The notes beneath the pieces are model-generated. The model was not told where the DNA came from and did no database searches. It saw nothing but the letters and a program-made list of their open reading frames with translations. Of a stretch of 64,000 bases of DNA, positions 34,741 through 46,039 are shown in pieces. Each line of letters begins with the position of its first letter. The first letter of the stretch is position 1. Source of the stretch: Albidovulum sp. (GTDB lineage: Bacteria; Pseudomonadota; Alphaproteobacteria; Rhodobacterales; Rhodobacteraceae); contig JACKKB010000002.1 in NCBI GenBank assembly GCA_020637635.1, positions 337,001 to 401,000 of the forward strand, read 5' to 3'. The translations under genes and the position numbers were made by a program.

Positions 34741-35712
34741 TCATGCCGATGGGCCGCGGCGGAACGGCAGGAGCCGTTGCAGGACGCTCGATCGCGGCGC
34801 GGTGACGGTCTCCGGGCGGACACGGCTCTGGGTCACCGGGCGGTTCGCCGAGATCCCCGCGCGGCTCTCGCGGAAGACGATGTAGAGACCCGAGGCGATG
34901 ATGACGCCGGCCCCGATCGCGGTCCCGCGGTCGATGCTCTCGTCGAAGAGAACGTAGCCGTAGCCCGTCGCCCAGAGGATCTGGCTGTACTGCATGGGCG
35001 CGACGATCGTCGCCTCTGCGGAGCGATAGGCAAGGATCACCAGGAACGAGGCCGTCAGCCCGAAGACCGCGATCACCGCCATCAGCGCCAGGTGGCCGAG
35101 CGGCATCGGCACGTAGACAAAGGGCAGCGCCAGGCCCATGGCGACGAAGTTGCCGATCATCGGGAAGAGCAGGAGCACGACCGACCGTTCGTCCGACCCG
35201 ATCTTGCGCACGATGACGGAGGCCGTGGCGCCGCAGACTGCGGCGAGAAGTGCCGCGAGGTGGCCGACCGACAGCGGCGCCTGACCCGGCCGCATCACGA
35301 TGATGACGCCGACGAGTCCCGCCGCCACCGCGGCCCAGCGGTGCGGCCCGACCCGCTCTCCCAGGAGAGGGATCGACAGGATGGTGATGAGGAGCGGCGA
35401 AGAGAAGAGGATCACGTAGACCTGCGCCAATGGCAGCACGCCGAAGGCGTAGAAGGCCGAGACGCCGGTCACGACCGTCAGCACCATGCGCAGAAGCACC
35501 CAGCCGGGGTGTCGCGGCCGGAGATTGGCCTCGCGGCCGTCGTTGAGAAGGATGACGCTGACGAGCGGAAAGCTGAGCAGCGCCGCGAAGAAGACGATCT
35601 GGATGGCGGAATAATGTGCGCCGAGCATCTTCACCACCACGTCATGGGTGGAAAAGATGCCCATCGCGACCAGCGCGAGGGCCGCGCCTCGCAGGTTGTG
35701 GCTTGCGCCCAT
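34741..35712 (-). CDS. EamA/DMT-family transporter
   Basis: 323 aa with ten predicted membrane helices in two EamA repeats: M-G-I-F-S-T-H-D-V-V-V-K-M-L in the first, and L-A-A-V-C-G-A-T-A-S-V-I-V-R-K-I in the second, with the usual L-G-E-R-V motif after helix 4. Drug/metabolite exporters; substrate unknown. The C-terminal tail after the last helix is basic and cytoplasmic. It lies 155 bases from leuB on the same strand. Confidence 0.88.
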   Translation of the reverse strand: MGASHNLRGAALALVAMGIFSTHDVVVKMLGAHYSAIQIVFFAALLSFPLVSVILLNDGREANLRPRHPGWVLLRMVLTVVTGVSAFYAFGVLPLAQVYVILFSSPLLITILSIPLLGERVGPHRWAAVAAGLVGVIIVMRPGQAPLSVGHLAALLAAVCGATASVIVRKIGSDERSVVLLLFPMIGNFVAMGLALPFVYVPMPLGHLALMAVIAVFGLTASFLVILAYRSAEATIVAPMQYSQILWATGYGYVLFDESIDRGTAIGAGVIIASGLYIVFRESRAGISANRPVTQSRVRPETVTAPRSSVLQRLLPFRRGPSA

Positions 35713-35867
35713 AGCAGTCCGTCCGTCCGCCGTTATCGCTCACACCAATGGCGCGGGCGACGCGGGAGTTCAAGTCCATCGAGGCCGGGGCCAATCACGC
35801 GCGAGGATCGGGCACACCCGGGGGTCGGGCACGCGCAGGGACCGGCGGGGGCCCGGACCGTCACGGC

Positions 35868-36974
<1,107 letters not shown>

Positions 36975-37079
36975 CTGACGCTCCTGCGGACTGCGATTGT
37001 TCCCTGCCCGCCTAGCCAATGGCCGACACGGGGTCAAGCGGCGCGGGTGGCGGGTCGGGGATCTGCGGCCGGCAACGGC

Positions 37080-37916
37080 TCAGGCGGGCTGAAGGTCCGC
37101 CTGGCTCTGCGACTGCTTTCGGCGGCGTTTCTCGGCGATCATGGAGGCGATGCGCCCCATCGCGATGCCGCGCATGAAGAGCGAGGCGGGCAGGAAGGCC
37201 CAGGCCGCCATCGTCCAGATGAGGGTCTGCGGGCTTTCGAGCGTCACCGGCGTGAAGGCGACCGAGGCGGCCTTCACTGCCGCGGGCACCAGGAAGGGCA
37301 GAAGGAAGCCGAGCGCGATGTTGAAGCGTGCGTCGCGCTGCAGCCGGTCGACGACGTCGCCGCCGGTCGTCGGATCGAAGGTCGGCAGGTTGACCCAGAC
37401 GTTGAACTTGCCCATCCGGTTCGGCCAGCCGAGAAGCCGCATCACCAGGACGAAGAAGATGAGCGTCAGGAGCGAGATCATGTAGGCGATGCCGGCGGTG
37501 GTGCGCACGAGGATGAGATGCTGGACGCTCATGTCCTCTGGCAGCATCAGAACCACCAGCCGGACCGGGCTGTAGGGCACGTCGATGGCGGCGCCGAGAT
37601 GGTTGCCGAGCGTCTGGATGAGATTGGTCAGCGTCGAGGGATCGGTCTGGCCGCGCACGATCGCGGAGAGAAGCAACACCGTTGCGAAGAGCGAGACGAA
37701 GCGCATCCGGTTGAAGGGCGGAGCGTCGCGAAACTCCACGAGTCCCGGGTAGGTCGAGACATATTCGAAGAAGGTGAGCGCCCCGGCGAAGAGTGCCACG
37801 AGCGCCACGATCTGGGTCGTGTCGCTGCTTACGCCCGGCAGCATGAGAGACGGCGTCGCGATCAACACCATCACCAGTAGCGCGCGCACGAGCGCCCCTG
37901 TGATATTCGCTATCAC
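37080..37916 (-). CDS. Conserved multi-pass membrane protein of unknown function
   Basis: 278 aa. Four to six hydrophobic helices (A-L-V-R-A-L-L-V-M-V-L-I-A-T-P, F-V-S-L-F-A-T-V-L-L-L-S-A-I-V, Y-M-I-S-L-L-T-L-I-F-F-V-L-V-M, and A-L-G-F-L-L-P-F-L-V-P-A-A-V near the end) and a basic C-terminal tail. No recognised family motif. It sits between leuD and leuB on the same strand, with 277 bases upstream, so it likely has its own promoter. Codon use is native. Confidence 0.75.
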   Translation of the reverse strand: MIANITGALVRALLVMVLIATPSLMLPGVSSDTTQIVALVALFAGALTFFEYVSTYPGLVEFRDAPPFNRMRFVSLFATVLLLSAIVRGQTDPSTLTNLIQTLGNHLGAAIDVPYSPVRLVVLMLPEDMSVQHLILVRTTAGIAYMISLLTLIFFVLVMRLLGWPNRMGKFNVWVNLPTFDPTTGGDVVDRLQRDARFNIALGFLLPFLVPAAVKAASVAFTPVTLESPQTLIWTMAAWAFLPASLFMRGIAMGRIASMIAEKRRRKQSQSQADLQPA

Positions 37917-38150
37917 TTGCCCAAAACCCTCAAACTGGCCGGTCCCGATGCTTTGCCGGGATCCTGGTCCAACTTGGGCCCGCCAATTGTGGCAGACTGC
38001 CTCATTGTTGCCATGATTTTGCCCAAATTCCCGGCCCCATCAACGTTCGCTTAAGCAATGGCGGCGCAATTTGTCCTTTTCGTGGTAAGACTGGTGCCGG
38101 ATTGCATCATTTTTTCCACGTAATTTCGGCCAATTAGCTCAAACGAAATC

Positions 38151-38170
38151 GGCCGCCCCGAAGGGCGGCC
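38151..38170 (-). terminator. Terminator after leuD
   Basis: Hairpin GGCCGCCC with a 4-base loop (TTCG on the minus strand) and GGGCGGCC, followed on the minus strand by GATTTCGTTT. It lies 23 bases past the leuD stop. The T run is imperfect. Confidence 0.65.
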
Positions 38171-38193
38171 GAGATGTTGTGGCGGGAAGGCGG

Positions 38194-38799
38194 TCAGACC
38201 CAAGGTCTGGACTGGGCGCTCATCGTCTCGAAGCGGTCGATCGCGGTTGCCTTCTCCAGCGTCAGCCCGATGTCGTCGAGGCCGTTCAAGAGGCAGTGCT
38301 TCTTGAACGCATCCACCTCGAAGGGGATCACCGTGCCGTCGGAGGTGGTGATCTCCTGGGCCTGAAGGTCCACGGTCATCCGCGCGTTGGCGCCCTTCTC
38401 GGCATCCTTCATCAGCAGGTCCACCTGATCCTGCGGCAGGATCACGGGCAGCATGCCGTTCTTGAAGCAGTTGTTGAAGAAGATGTCGGCAAACGAGGTC
38501 GAGACGATGACCTTGATGCCGAAATCGGCCAGCGCCCAGGGCGCATGTTCGCGCGACGAGCCGCAGCCGAAGTTGTCGCCGGCAACGAGGATCCGGGCCT
38601 CGCGATACTGCGGCTTGTTCAGGACGAAATCGGGGATCTCGTTGCCCTGCCGGTCATAGCGCATCTCGTCGAAGAGGTTCACGCCCAGTCCGGAGCGCTT
38701 GATCGTCTTCAGGAACACCTTCGGGATGATCATGTCGGTGTCGATGTTGACAAGCGGCATGGGCGCCGCAATGCCGGTGATCTTTTCGAACTTTTCCAT
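38194..38799 (-). CDS. leuD: 3-isopropylmalate dehydratase small subunit
   Basis: 201 aa. Swivel domain of isopropylmalate isomerase: P-L-V-N-I-D-T-D-M-I-I-P near the start, and G-D-N-F-G-C-G-S-S-R-E-H-A-P-W-A-L-A near residue 75, the substrate-binding signature. Works as a heterodimer with LeuC. Starts 11 bases after leuC, so the two are one operon. Length is normal. Confidence 0.96.
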   Translation of the reverse strand: MEKFEKITGIAAPMPLVNIDTDMIIPKVFLKTIKRSGLGVNLFDEMRYDRQGNEIPDFVLNKPQYREARILVAGDNFGCGSSREHAPWALADFGIKVIVSTSFADIFFNNCFKNGMLPVILPQDQVDLLMKDAEKGANARMTVDLQAQEITTSDGTVIPFEVDAFKKHCLLNGLDDIGLTLEKATAIDRFETMSAQSRPWV

Positions 38800-38810
38800 G
38801 ATGCGTTTCC

Positions 38811-40226
<1,416 letters not shown>

Positions 40227-40280
40227 CGGTCCTCTCCGTTCAACTGAATAGTGTATAGGGCGACAGGAAGGGGGCCGCGA

Positions 40281-40367
40281 TCAAAGTCGGGCCAGCACCG
40301 TCATCGTGGCGCCGAAGAACCGCCAGGGCAGCCGCGCGCGATCATCCATGTCGAAGAAGCGTTTCAT
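40281..40367 (-). CDS. Small hypothetical protein, 28 aa, upstream of leuC
   Basis: An ATG at 40367 opens 28 codons ending TGA: M-K-R-F-F-D-M-D-D-R-A-R-L-P-W-R-F-F-G-A then T-M-T-V-L-A-R-L. Third codon positions are mostly G/C, like real genes here. It lies on the leuC strand, 54 bases before leuC. It has no run of leucine codons, so it is not an obvious attenuation leader. No function recognised. Confidence 0.45.
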   Translation of the reverse strand: MKRFFDMDDRARLPWRFFGATMTVLARL

Positions 40368-40412
40368 GGCCCCGCAGATACACGCTTGCCATGAGTCCCG
40401 CAAGCGAAGCGC

Positions 40413-40796
40413 TCAGCCGCGCCCGTTCGCGGCGATCAGGTCCCAGAGGTTGCCGAAGGGATCGCGGAACTTGGCGACGCGGCCGTAGGCTTCGTCGCGG
40501 GGCACTTCGATGAAGCTGCCACCGGCGCCGGTCACGCGCGCGGCGCCGGCATCGAAATCCTCGGTCCAGAGAAAGAGACCGACACGGCCACCGAACTGCC
40601 GGCCGATGGCGGCGCGCTGACGGCCGACCGCGCGGGCCACCAGAATGTCCGATCCGCCGCCTTGCGGGCGCATGACGACCCAGCGCTTCGCAGCGCTCAG
40701 GGGCGTGTCCTCGACCAGAGCAAATCCGAGCCCCGTCAGAAAGGCGATGCCGGCATCGTAGCCGGGAACGAGAAGGGCAACCTGTCCGAGACGCAT
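40413..40796 (-). CDS. VOC-family (glyoxalase-like) protein
   Basis: 127 aa from the ATG at 40796, giving M-R-L-G-Q-V-A-L-L-V-P-G-Y-D-A-G-I-A-F, the usual first beta-alpha-beta unit. The second half ends F-R-D-P-F-G-N-L-W-D-L-I, the family's closing motif. VOC proteins bind a metal and act as lyases, dioxygenases or resistance proteins; the substrate is not evident. Single gene, divergent from the MscS channel. Confidence 0.87.
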   Translation of the reverse strand: MRLGQVALLVPGYDAGIAFLTGLGFALVEDTPLSAAKRWVVMRPQGGGSDILVARAVGRQRAAIGRQFGGRVGLFLWTEDFDAGAARVTGAGGSFIEVPRDEAYGRVAKFRDPFGNLWDLIAANGRG

Positions 40797-40886
40797 GGGA
40801 AACCCTAGGCGGCCACCGGGGTCGGCGGCAAGACTTGCCTTGCCACGGCCGTTCATGTCTCATGGTCCCGAAAAAGAAGGACGCGC

Positions 40887-42218
40887 ATGGAAACCGAGAT
40901 CAACGGATTCATCGCCGCGCTGGCGTCTCTGTGGTCGACCCTGCAACTCAACCTTCGGCTGCTGCTCCTGCCGCACCAGCTGGAGCAGTTGGCCGTGATC
41001 GCGCTTGCCTTCGCGCTGGCCTGGGTTCTGGCGCGCCGGATCGAACCGCGGTTCGATGGCTGGATCCGCAGCCTCAGCGGGCGGCCGAAATGGCAACTGC
41101 GCTGGCTTGCCGTGCTGCGCGACCGGATGTGGATCGGGATCTTCGCGGCCCTGGCCTGGGTGGCGACCGGCGGCTTCGGGGCGCTCTACAGCTTTCCGTC
41201 CCGGCGCTACCTCATCGTTCTGGCGGCGACGATCGCCACGGCGTGGTTCTTCATCCGCGTTGCCGCGCAGGTCGTGCGGAACCGGTTCTTCCGGCAGCTG
41301 ACCATCTGGGGCCTGACGATCTATGCCACGCTCTACTACGCGGGCCTTCTCGACGATGCGTCGCAGTTCCTCGACGGCATCTCGGTCCAGTTCGGCAGTT
41401 TTCGCCTGACTGCACTCGCAGTGCTGAAGGCGGTTCTCGTGACCACCTTGCTTTTCGTCGGCGCCCGACTACTTGCGCGCGGCGCGGCGCGGCGCATTTC
41501 GGCCAACGAGGATATCAGCCCCTCGATGCGGGTGCTGACCGTCAAGTTCCTTCAGATCACGCTTTATTCGGCGGCCTTCTTCATCGGGCTGAAGGCGGTG
41601 GGATTCGACCTGACGGGGCTCGCGGTTCTGTCGGGCGCGGTCGGCCTCGGCCTTGGCTTCGGTCTGCAGAAGGTGGTCTCGAACCTCGTTTCGGGGGTCA
41701 TCATCCTGCTCGACAAGTCGATCAAGCCGGGCGACGTGATCTCGCTCGGCGACACGTTCGGCTGGATCGAGAGCCTGACCGCGCGCTATGTCTCGGTCGT
41801 CACCCGCGACGGCAAGGAATACCTGATCCCGAACGAGGATCTGATCACCGGGCAGGTGGTCAACTGGTCGCATTCCAACGAGTTCGTCCGCATCGACATC
41901 CATTTCGGCACCTCTTACGACGACGACCCCCACAAGGTGCGCAAGCTCGCGATCGAGGCGGCGCTGTCGGTGGAGCGGGTGCTGCATTCGCGCGCGCCGG
42001 TCTGTCATATCGTGGGCGTGGGCGACAGTTCGGTGGACTATGTGCTGCGGTTCTGGATCCGCGACCCGGCGCAGGGCCTGACCAACATCCGCGGCGACGT
42101 CTTTCTCGCGCTCTGGGACGCGTTCAAGGAACACGGCGTCTCGTTCCCCTTCCCGCAGCGCGAGGTGAAGGTGCTGCAGGGCTCGGTGCTGGAGACGGTG
42201 GCAAGGAAGGACGGCTGA
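40887..42218 (+). CDS. MscS-family mechanosensitive ion channel
   Basis: 443 aa. Four or more membrane helices up to about residue 270, then the pore-lining helix L-S-G-A-V-G-L-G-L-G-F-G-L-Q-K-V-V-S-N-L-V-S-G and the MscS beta domain (S-I-K-P-G-D-V-I-S-L-G-D-T-F-G, I-P-N-E-D-L-I-T-G-Q-V-V-N-W-S). Inner-membrane channel releasing solutes on osmotic downshock. Length is in the range of MscS relatives with extra N-terminal helices. Confidence 0.93.
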   Translation: METEINGFIAALASLWSTLQLNLRLLLLPHQLEQLAVIALAFALAWVLARRIEPRFDGWIRSLSGRPKWQLRWLAVLRDRMWIGIFAALAWVATGGFGALYSFPSRRYLIVLAATIATAWFFIRVAAQVVRNRFFRQLTIWGLTIYATLYYAGLLDDASQFLDGISVQFGSFRLTALAVLKAVLVTTLLFVGARLLARGAARRISANEDISPSMRVLTVKFLQITLYSAAFFIGLKAVGFDLTGLAVLSGAVGLGLGFGLQKVVSNLVSGVIILLDKSIKPGDVISLGDTFGWIESLTARYVSVVTRDGKEYLIPNEDLITGQVVNWSHSNEFVRIDIHFGTSYDDDPHKVRKLAIEAALSVERVLHSRAPVCHIVGVGDSSVDYVLRFWIRDPAQGLTNIRGDVFLALWDAFKEHGVSFPFPQREVKVLQGSVLETVARKDG

Positions 42219-42243
42219 ACGCCCTGCCGTCGCGGAACGGGTG

Positions 42244-42267
42244 AAAAAAGGGGGCCCGAAGGCCCCC
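42244..42267 (-). terminator. Terminator after the DUF481 gene
   Basis: On the minus strand, GGGGGCC-TTCG-GGCCCCC followed by TTTTTT. A textbook stem with a stable UUCG-type loop, about 30 bases past the DUF481 stop. It may also stop the convergent MscS transcript. Confidence 0.88.
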
Positions 42268-42298
42268 AGTCAGCTTCTCCGACTTGATACCGCAGAAT

Positions 42299-43123
42299 TC
42301 AGAAGCCGTAGACCAGCGACACGTTCAGCTTGTTGTCGGTGTTCTTGCGGCCCGGCAGCGGATCGGTGTCATACTCGGTCCGGTAGCTGATGCGGGTCGA
42401 CAGCGCCTTGTTCATCGCCACGCTGAGGCCGATGTCGTTGGTCACGAGCGTGTTGACGTCCGAGCCGAGCACGTCGGTGTCGTTGGTCAGGAACACCGTC
42501 GGGCTGATCCGGTAGAACAGGCGCGACGAGAGGATCCCGGCGGCGTTGGTGTCGTTGGTGCCGTTCTGCAGCTCGGTGTAGCGCGCGCCGATGCCCACCT
42601 GAACGCGCCAGGCCACGTTGTCCTCGTTGATGATGCGGTAGCCCGGGCCGAAGCCGAGGAAGGCGTCCTTCTTGTTCGACGCGAAGTCATCGACCTCGAG
42701 ACGGGCAACGCCGAAGGCGTAGAAGCGGTCGCTGAACGAACGGGTCAGATCGTAGACCACGAAGGCGTTTTCCTCGTTCTTGACCTTGTTCGCCTCGCCG
42801 AAGGTGAAGGCGAAGCCGACGCTCTGGCTCCAGTCGCCGTTGCGCAGCGTGTAGCGGCCGCCGGCGGCGAAGTCCTGGGTGTCGGTGTTGCCCGACGCGC
42901 CGGAATAGGTGAGCGACACGCTGCCGCGCGCGGACTGCTCGCCGGTGCCGAAGGAGTAGCGGACGCTGTCTTCGGAGCGGGCGAGCTCGCGCTCGGTCTT
43001 GATCTCGATATCCGAGATGCGGTCATCCAGTGCGCGGTCGCCGATCAGCGTCTGAGCGAGGGTCGGGGTGGCCAGCAGGAGGGCGAGGGCCGAGACAGTC
43101 CCGAGTTTGGCAAGTTTCGCCAT
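42299..43123 (-). CDS. DUF481 outer-membrane beta-barrel protein
   Basis: 274 aa. Signal peptide (L-G-T-V-S-A-L-A-L-L-L-A-T-P-T-L-A-Q), then many short amphipathic strands with aromatic ends and a final ...L-N-V-S-L-V-Y-G-F, the typical barrel signature ending in Phe. DUF481 proteins are outer-membrane proteins of unknown role, often salt-induced in alphaproteobacteria. Single-gene unit with its own terminator. Confidence 0.88.
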   Translation of the reverse strand: MAKLAKLGTVSALALLLATPTLAQTLIGDRALDDRISDIEIKTERELARSEDSVRYSFGTGEQSARGSVSLTYSGASGNTDTQDFAAGGRYTLRNGDWSQSVGFAFTFGEANKVKNEENAFVVYDLTRSFSDRFYAFGVARLEVDDFASNKKDAFLGFGPGYRIINEDNVAWRVQVGIGARYTELQNGTNDTNAAGILSSRLFYRISPTVFLTNDTDVLGSDVNTLVTNDIGLSVAMNKALSTRISYRTEYDTDPLPGRKNTDNKLNVSLVYGF

Positions 43124-43253
43124 GATTCAGTCCTTTCCACTTTGGTCCGCCTCTCATGGGCGGGGGTCACCGGACGCGCCCCTTGGCGTCATCCGTTGGC
43201 AAGTGGATAGGATCGCGGGTTGAAATGAGCATAATGCAAAATAATCATATATA

Positions 43254-44204
43254 TCACGAGTTTTTCTTGTCTTTAGTTGAAGAGCCACGCGCAAACCCTT
43301 GTCCGACATGGCCCAAAGCGATTTCGCGCAGGCCGCTGACCAGCTCTTCCTGTTCGGCATCGAGCGACAAGGCGACCTGGCGGAGTGCCTTTTTTGTCAC
43401 ATCGATGACGTCGGCCTCCAGATCTTCGCGCCAGACCGCCCAGATCGGATAGGGGAAAGCCGGCGCGCCGGCGACCAGATGAAGTTGATTCGCGTCCAGG
43501 TAGCGCTTCACGTAGCGGGCGGGCAGGTAGGCCGCCCCTTCGCGGCGCACGACGAACTCCGCGGCGAGCGCGCCGAGCGCCAGCGTCAGGCCGGGATTGG
43601 TCAGGCCGGGCAGTTCAAGCGCGTGGGCATGGACGAATTCGGGGCCCCAATCGACGAAGATGTAACCCGGCAGGTGGTTCAGATCGGCGTCCGGCCAGGT
43701 CGCGACCAGGATCAGTTCCTCCTCCATCACCTCTTCGGCGACGAGCCCCGGGCGAAGCTGCGGGGTATAGAACAGCCCGAACTGGATCGACCCCTCGATC
43801 AGCATCCGCGTGAGGCGGTCGGACATCCCCAGTTCGCCGCGCACGCTCAGATCCGGTGCGGCCGTCCGCAGGGCGTCGATCAACTGGAAGCCGAGCCGCG
43901 GCCACAGCGAATACTGGGCGCCGATATGTATACTGCGCGTAAATCCTTCGGGAATGGCGATCTGCTGGCGGGCTTCCTCCCAGATGCGCAGCAGCGACAG
44001 CGCGTAGGGCTCGAATTCCCCACCCGCGGGCGTCAGCTCCGCGCCCGCCTTGGAGCGGGTGAAGAGCGGCTTGCCAAGGCTGTCCTCCAGCCGCTGGATG
44101 CGCAGCGACACGGCCGATTGAGTCACCAGAAGCCGCTCGGAGGCGGAAACGAACGATCCGCTCGCCACCACTTCGAGGAAGGTCTTGATCAGGGAAATGT
44201 CCAT
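43254..44204 (-). CDS. LysR-family transcriptional regulator
   Basis: 316 aa from the ATG at 44204. N-terminal winged HTH: T-F-L-E-V-V-A-S-G-S-F-V-S-A-S-E-R-L-L-V-T-Q-S-A-V-S-L-R-I (shown in parts as F-V-S-A-S-E-R-L and T-Q-S-A-V-S), then a substrate-binding domain with E-E-L-I-L-V-A-T-W. The target and ligand are unknown; the gene lies between a DUF481 barrel on the same strand and rsfS, which diverges. Confidence 0.9.
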   Translation of the reverse strand: MDISLIKTFLEVVASGSFVSASERLLVTQSAVSLRIQRLEDSLGKPLFTRSKAGAELTPAGGEFEPYALSLLRIWEEARQQIAIPEGFTRSIHIGAQYSLWPRLGFQLIDALRTAAPDLSVRGELGMSDRLTRMLIEGSIQFGLFYTPQLRPGLVAEEVMEEELILVATWPDADLNHLPGYIFVDWGPEFVHAHALELPGLTNPGLTLALGALAAEFVVRREGAAYLPARYVKRYLDANQLHLVAGAPAFPYPIWAVWREDLEADVIDVTKKALRQVALSLDAEQEELVSGLREIALGHVGQGFARGSSTKDKKNS

Positions 44205-44380
44205 GATACTTCGATATTCGACCCGGCCGGTTTGCACAATCGGCCCCGAAAGCCGCGGGGCGGGCCGGTTGGGCAGGCACCGGGAGACGGGACATTCCCT
44301 GATCCGGACACATTGAGATTTCGCCGCCGCGATGTTACCTTTGAGGCCTGCCCGGCGCCGGGGCGTTACGGCGCGCAACC

Positions 44381-44809
44381 TTGGAGGACGATGTCCTGTT
44401 TCATAGCGCAAAGGCGGCCCATTCTTCGGCCGCAGGGCCGGTGCCGATGAAGGCACGGCCCGATGAGGTCCAGAGCGGCGAGTTGCTCGCGCGGATCCTT
44501 TCCTCTCTCGATGACGACAAGGCGGAAGACGTGGTGACGATCGACCTGCGCGGCCGGTCCAGCGTCGCCGATCACATGGTCATCTGTTCCGGCCGTTCGT
44601 CGCGCCAGGTCGCCTCGATCGCCGAGAAGCTGATCGAGCGGCTGAAGGCCGAGTTCGGCATCGTCTGCAAGGTCGAGGGCAAGGATCAGGGCGACTGGGT
44701 GCTGATCGACGCCGCCGACGTGGTGGTGCATGTCTTCCGCCCCGAGGTGCGGGAGTTCTATCAGCTCGAGAAGATGTGGATGCCGGCGGGTGCCGGGCTG
44801 ACCGCCTGA
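44381..44809 (+). CDS. rsfS: Ribosome silencing factor RsfS
   Basis: Up to 142 aa. Core L-L-A-R-I-L-S-S-L-D-D-D-K-A-E-D-V-V-T-I-D-L, S-V-A-D-H-M-V-I-C-S-G-R-S, E-G-K-D-Q-G-D-W-V-L-I-D and F-R-P-E-V-R-E-F-Y-Q-L-E-K-M-W, the diagnostic end of the family. Binds L14 and blocks subunit joining when nutrients are low. The start is uncertain: TTG at 44381, GTG at 44441 or ATG at 44447; none has a strong ribosome site. rlmH follows after 7 bases. Confidence 0.92.
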   Translation: MEDDVLFHSAKAAHSSAAGPVPMKARPDEVQSGELLARILSSLDDDKAEDVVTIDLRGRSSVADHMVICSGRSSRQVASIAEKLIERLKAEFGIVCKVEGKDQGDWVLIDAADVVVHVFRPEVREFYQLEKMWMPAGAGLTA

Positions 44810-44816
44810 ACCCGCG

Positions 44817-45287
44817 ATGCGGGTTCATATCTGCGCCGTGGGCCGGCTGCGCGCCGGGCCGGAACGTGCGCTGATCGACGACTACCTTTCGCGGTTCGAG
44901 CGGACGGGCCGGGCCCTTGGCCTCGGCCCGGTTTGCGTGCACGAGGTCGAGGACCGCAAGGGCGGCGGCATGGAGGCCGAGGCGGCGCTGCTTGGGCGGG
45001 CGGTGCCGGCGGGGGCGCTGCGGGTCGTGCTGGACGAACGCGGCCGGGCGATGTCGTCGCCGGATTTCGCCGATCTTCTGGCGCGCTGGCGCGATGGCGG
45101 GCGGCAGGACGTGGCGTTCCTGATCGGCGGGGCCGACGGGCTGGCGCCCGGCCTGCGGGACGGGGCGGATCTGGCGCTGTCGTTCGGGGCGATGGTTTGG
45201 CCGCACATGCTGGCCCGGGTGATGCTGGCCGAACAGCTCTACCGCGCGGCGTCGATCCTGGCCGGGGCGCCCTATCACCGGGCGTGA
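44817..45287 (+). CDS. rlmH: 23S rRNA (pseudouridine1915-N3)-methyltransferase RlmH
   Basis: 156 aa SPOUT methyltransferase. Knot motifs: L-D-E-R-G-R-A-M-S-S-P-D-F-A, F-L-I-G-G-A-D-G-L, and the C-terminal L-S-F-G-A-M-V-W-P-H-M-L-A-R-V-M-L-A-E-Q-L-Y-R-A (ends A-P-Y-H-R-A). Methylates pseudouridine 1915 in helix 69. Pairs with rsfS as usual in alphaproteobacteria. Confidence 0.96.
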   Translation: MRVHICAVGRLRAGPERALIDDYLSRFERTGRALGLGPVCVHEVEDRKGGGMEAEAALLGRAVPAGALRVVLDERGRAMSSPDFADLLARWRDGGRQDVAFLIGGADGLAPGLRDGADLALSFGAMVWPHMLARVMLAEQLYRAASILAGAPYHRA

Positions 45288-45292
45288 GCGGA

Positions 45293-45904
45293 TCAGCGCG
45301 TGGCGATGGCGGCGGCAGCCCCGGCCATGACCCCGGCGCTACAGCGATTGGCGAGCCGCACGGCAGCAGGGCTTTTCAGAAGGCGCCGAGCGCGCACGGC
45401 GAGAACGACCCAGGCGACATCGACCATGAAAAGAACGGCAAGCATCGTGGCGGTCAGTTCCGCCCAACCGATGATCGACAGAAACCGCAGGTCGATGATC
45501 GTCGGCAGAAGCGCCATGTAGAAAAGCATGATCTTCGGATTGCCGAGCGTCACGGCGAGACCTGCGGCGAACATCCGCAACCCGGACCGGCGTTCAGGAA
45601 TGGCGGCGCCATCGAACCGGACAGGCGCACGCCACATCTTCCACGCGAGATAGGCGAGATAGGCGACGCCAGCCCATTTGAGCGCGACGAAGGCCGCATG
45701 GAAGGTCTCGGCCAGGGAGGCGAGGCCCCAGACGGCAAGCGACAGCCAGACCGCCTCTCCGATCCACATCGCGGCGAGAAAGGGCAGCACGTCGCGGTGG
45801 CCGCGCGCGAGCACGCGGGCGACGAGGGCGGCGATGCTGGGCCCCGGAGAGCCCGAGGCGATGGCGAGCGCGCCCGCGAAGATCAATAGCGATACGAGGT
45901 CCAT
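45293..45904 (-). CDS. LysE-family translocator
   Basis: 203 aa from the ATG at 45904. Six hydrophobic helices; the diagnostic early A-S-G-S-P-G-P-S-I-A (P-G-P motif) and G-L-A-V-T-L-G-N-P-K-I-M-L-F-Y appear in place. Exports amino acids such as lysine or homoserine-type compounds; substrate unknown. It lies on the opposite strand inside the rsfS-gpmI run, so it interrupts the common gene order. Confidence 0.9.
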   Translation of the reverse strand: MDLVSLLIFAGALAIASGSPGPSIAALVARVLARGHRDVLPFLAAMWIGEAVWLSLAVWGLASLAETFHAAFVALKWAGVAYLAYLAWKMWRAPVRFDGAAIPERRSGLRMFAAGLAVTLGNPKIMLFYMALLPTIIDLRFLSIIGWAELTATMLAVLFMVDVAWVVLAVRARRLLKSPAAVRLANRCSAGVMAGAAAAIATR

Positions 45905-46039
45905 CTGCGCCTCCGCTTCCGGCCCCACTGTCAGGTGAACCGGCTGGCGTTGCAAGTCTTTGCCGCGCAGGGGGTTGTGCCGGTTGCCCCTCGTTCCGGC
46001 TCGGCGTAGAACCGTGCCGAACCTAGCGAAGGCCGCCCG

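Noticed and set aside
40227..40412. Leucine attenuator or riboswitch before leuC
   Set aside because: No run of leucine codons in the small ORF and no clear terminator/antiterminator pair or conserved riboswitch core was seen.
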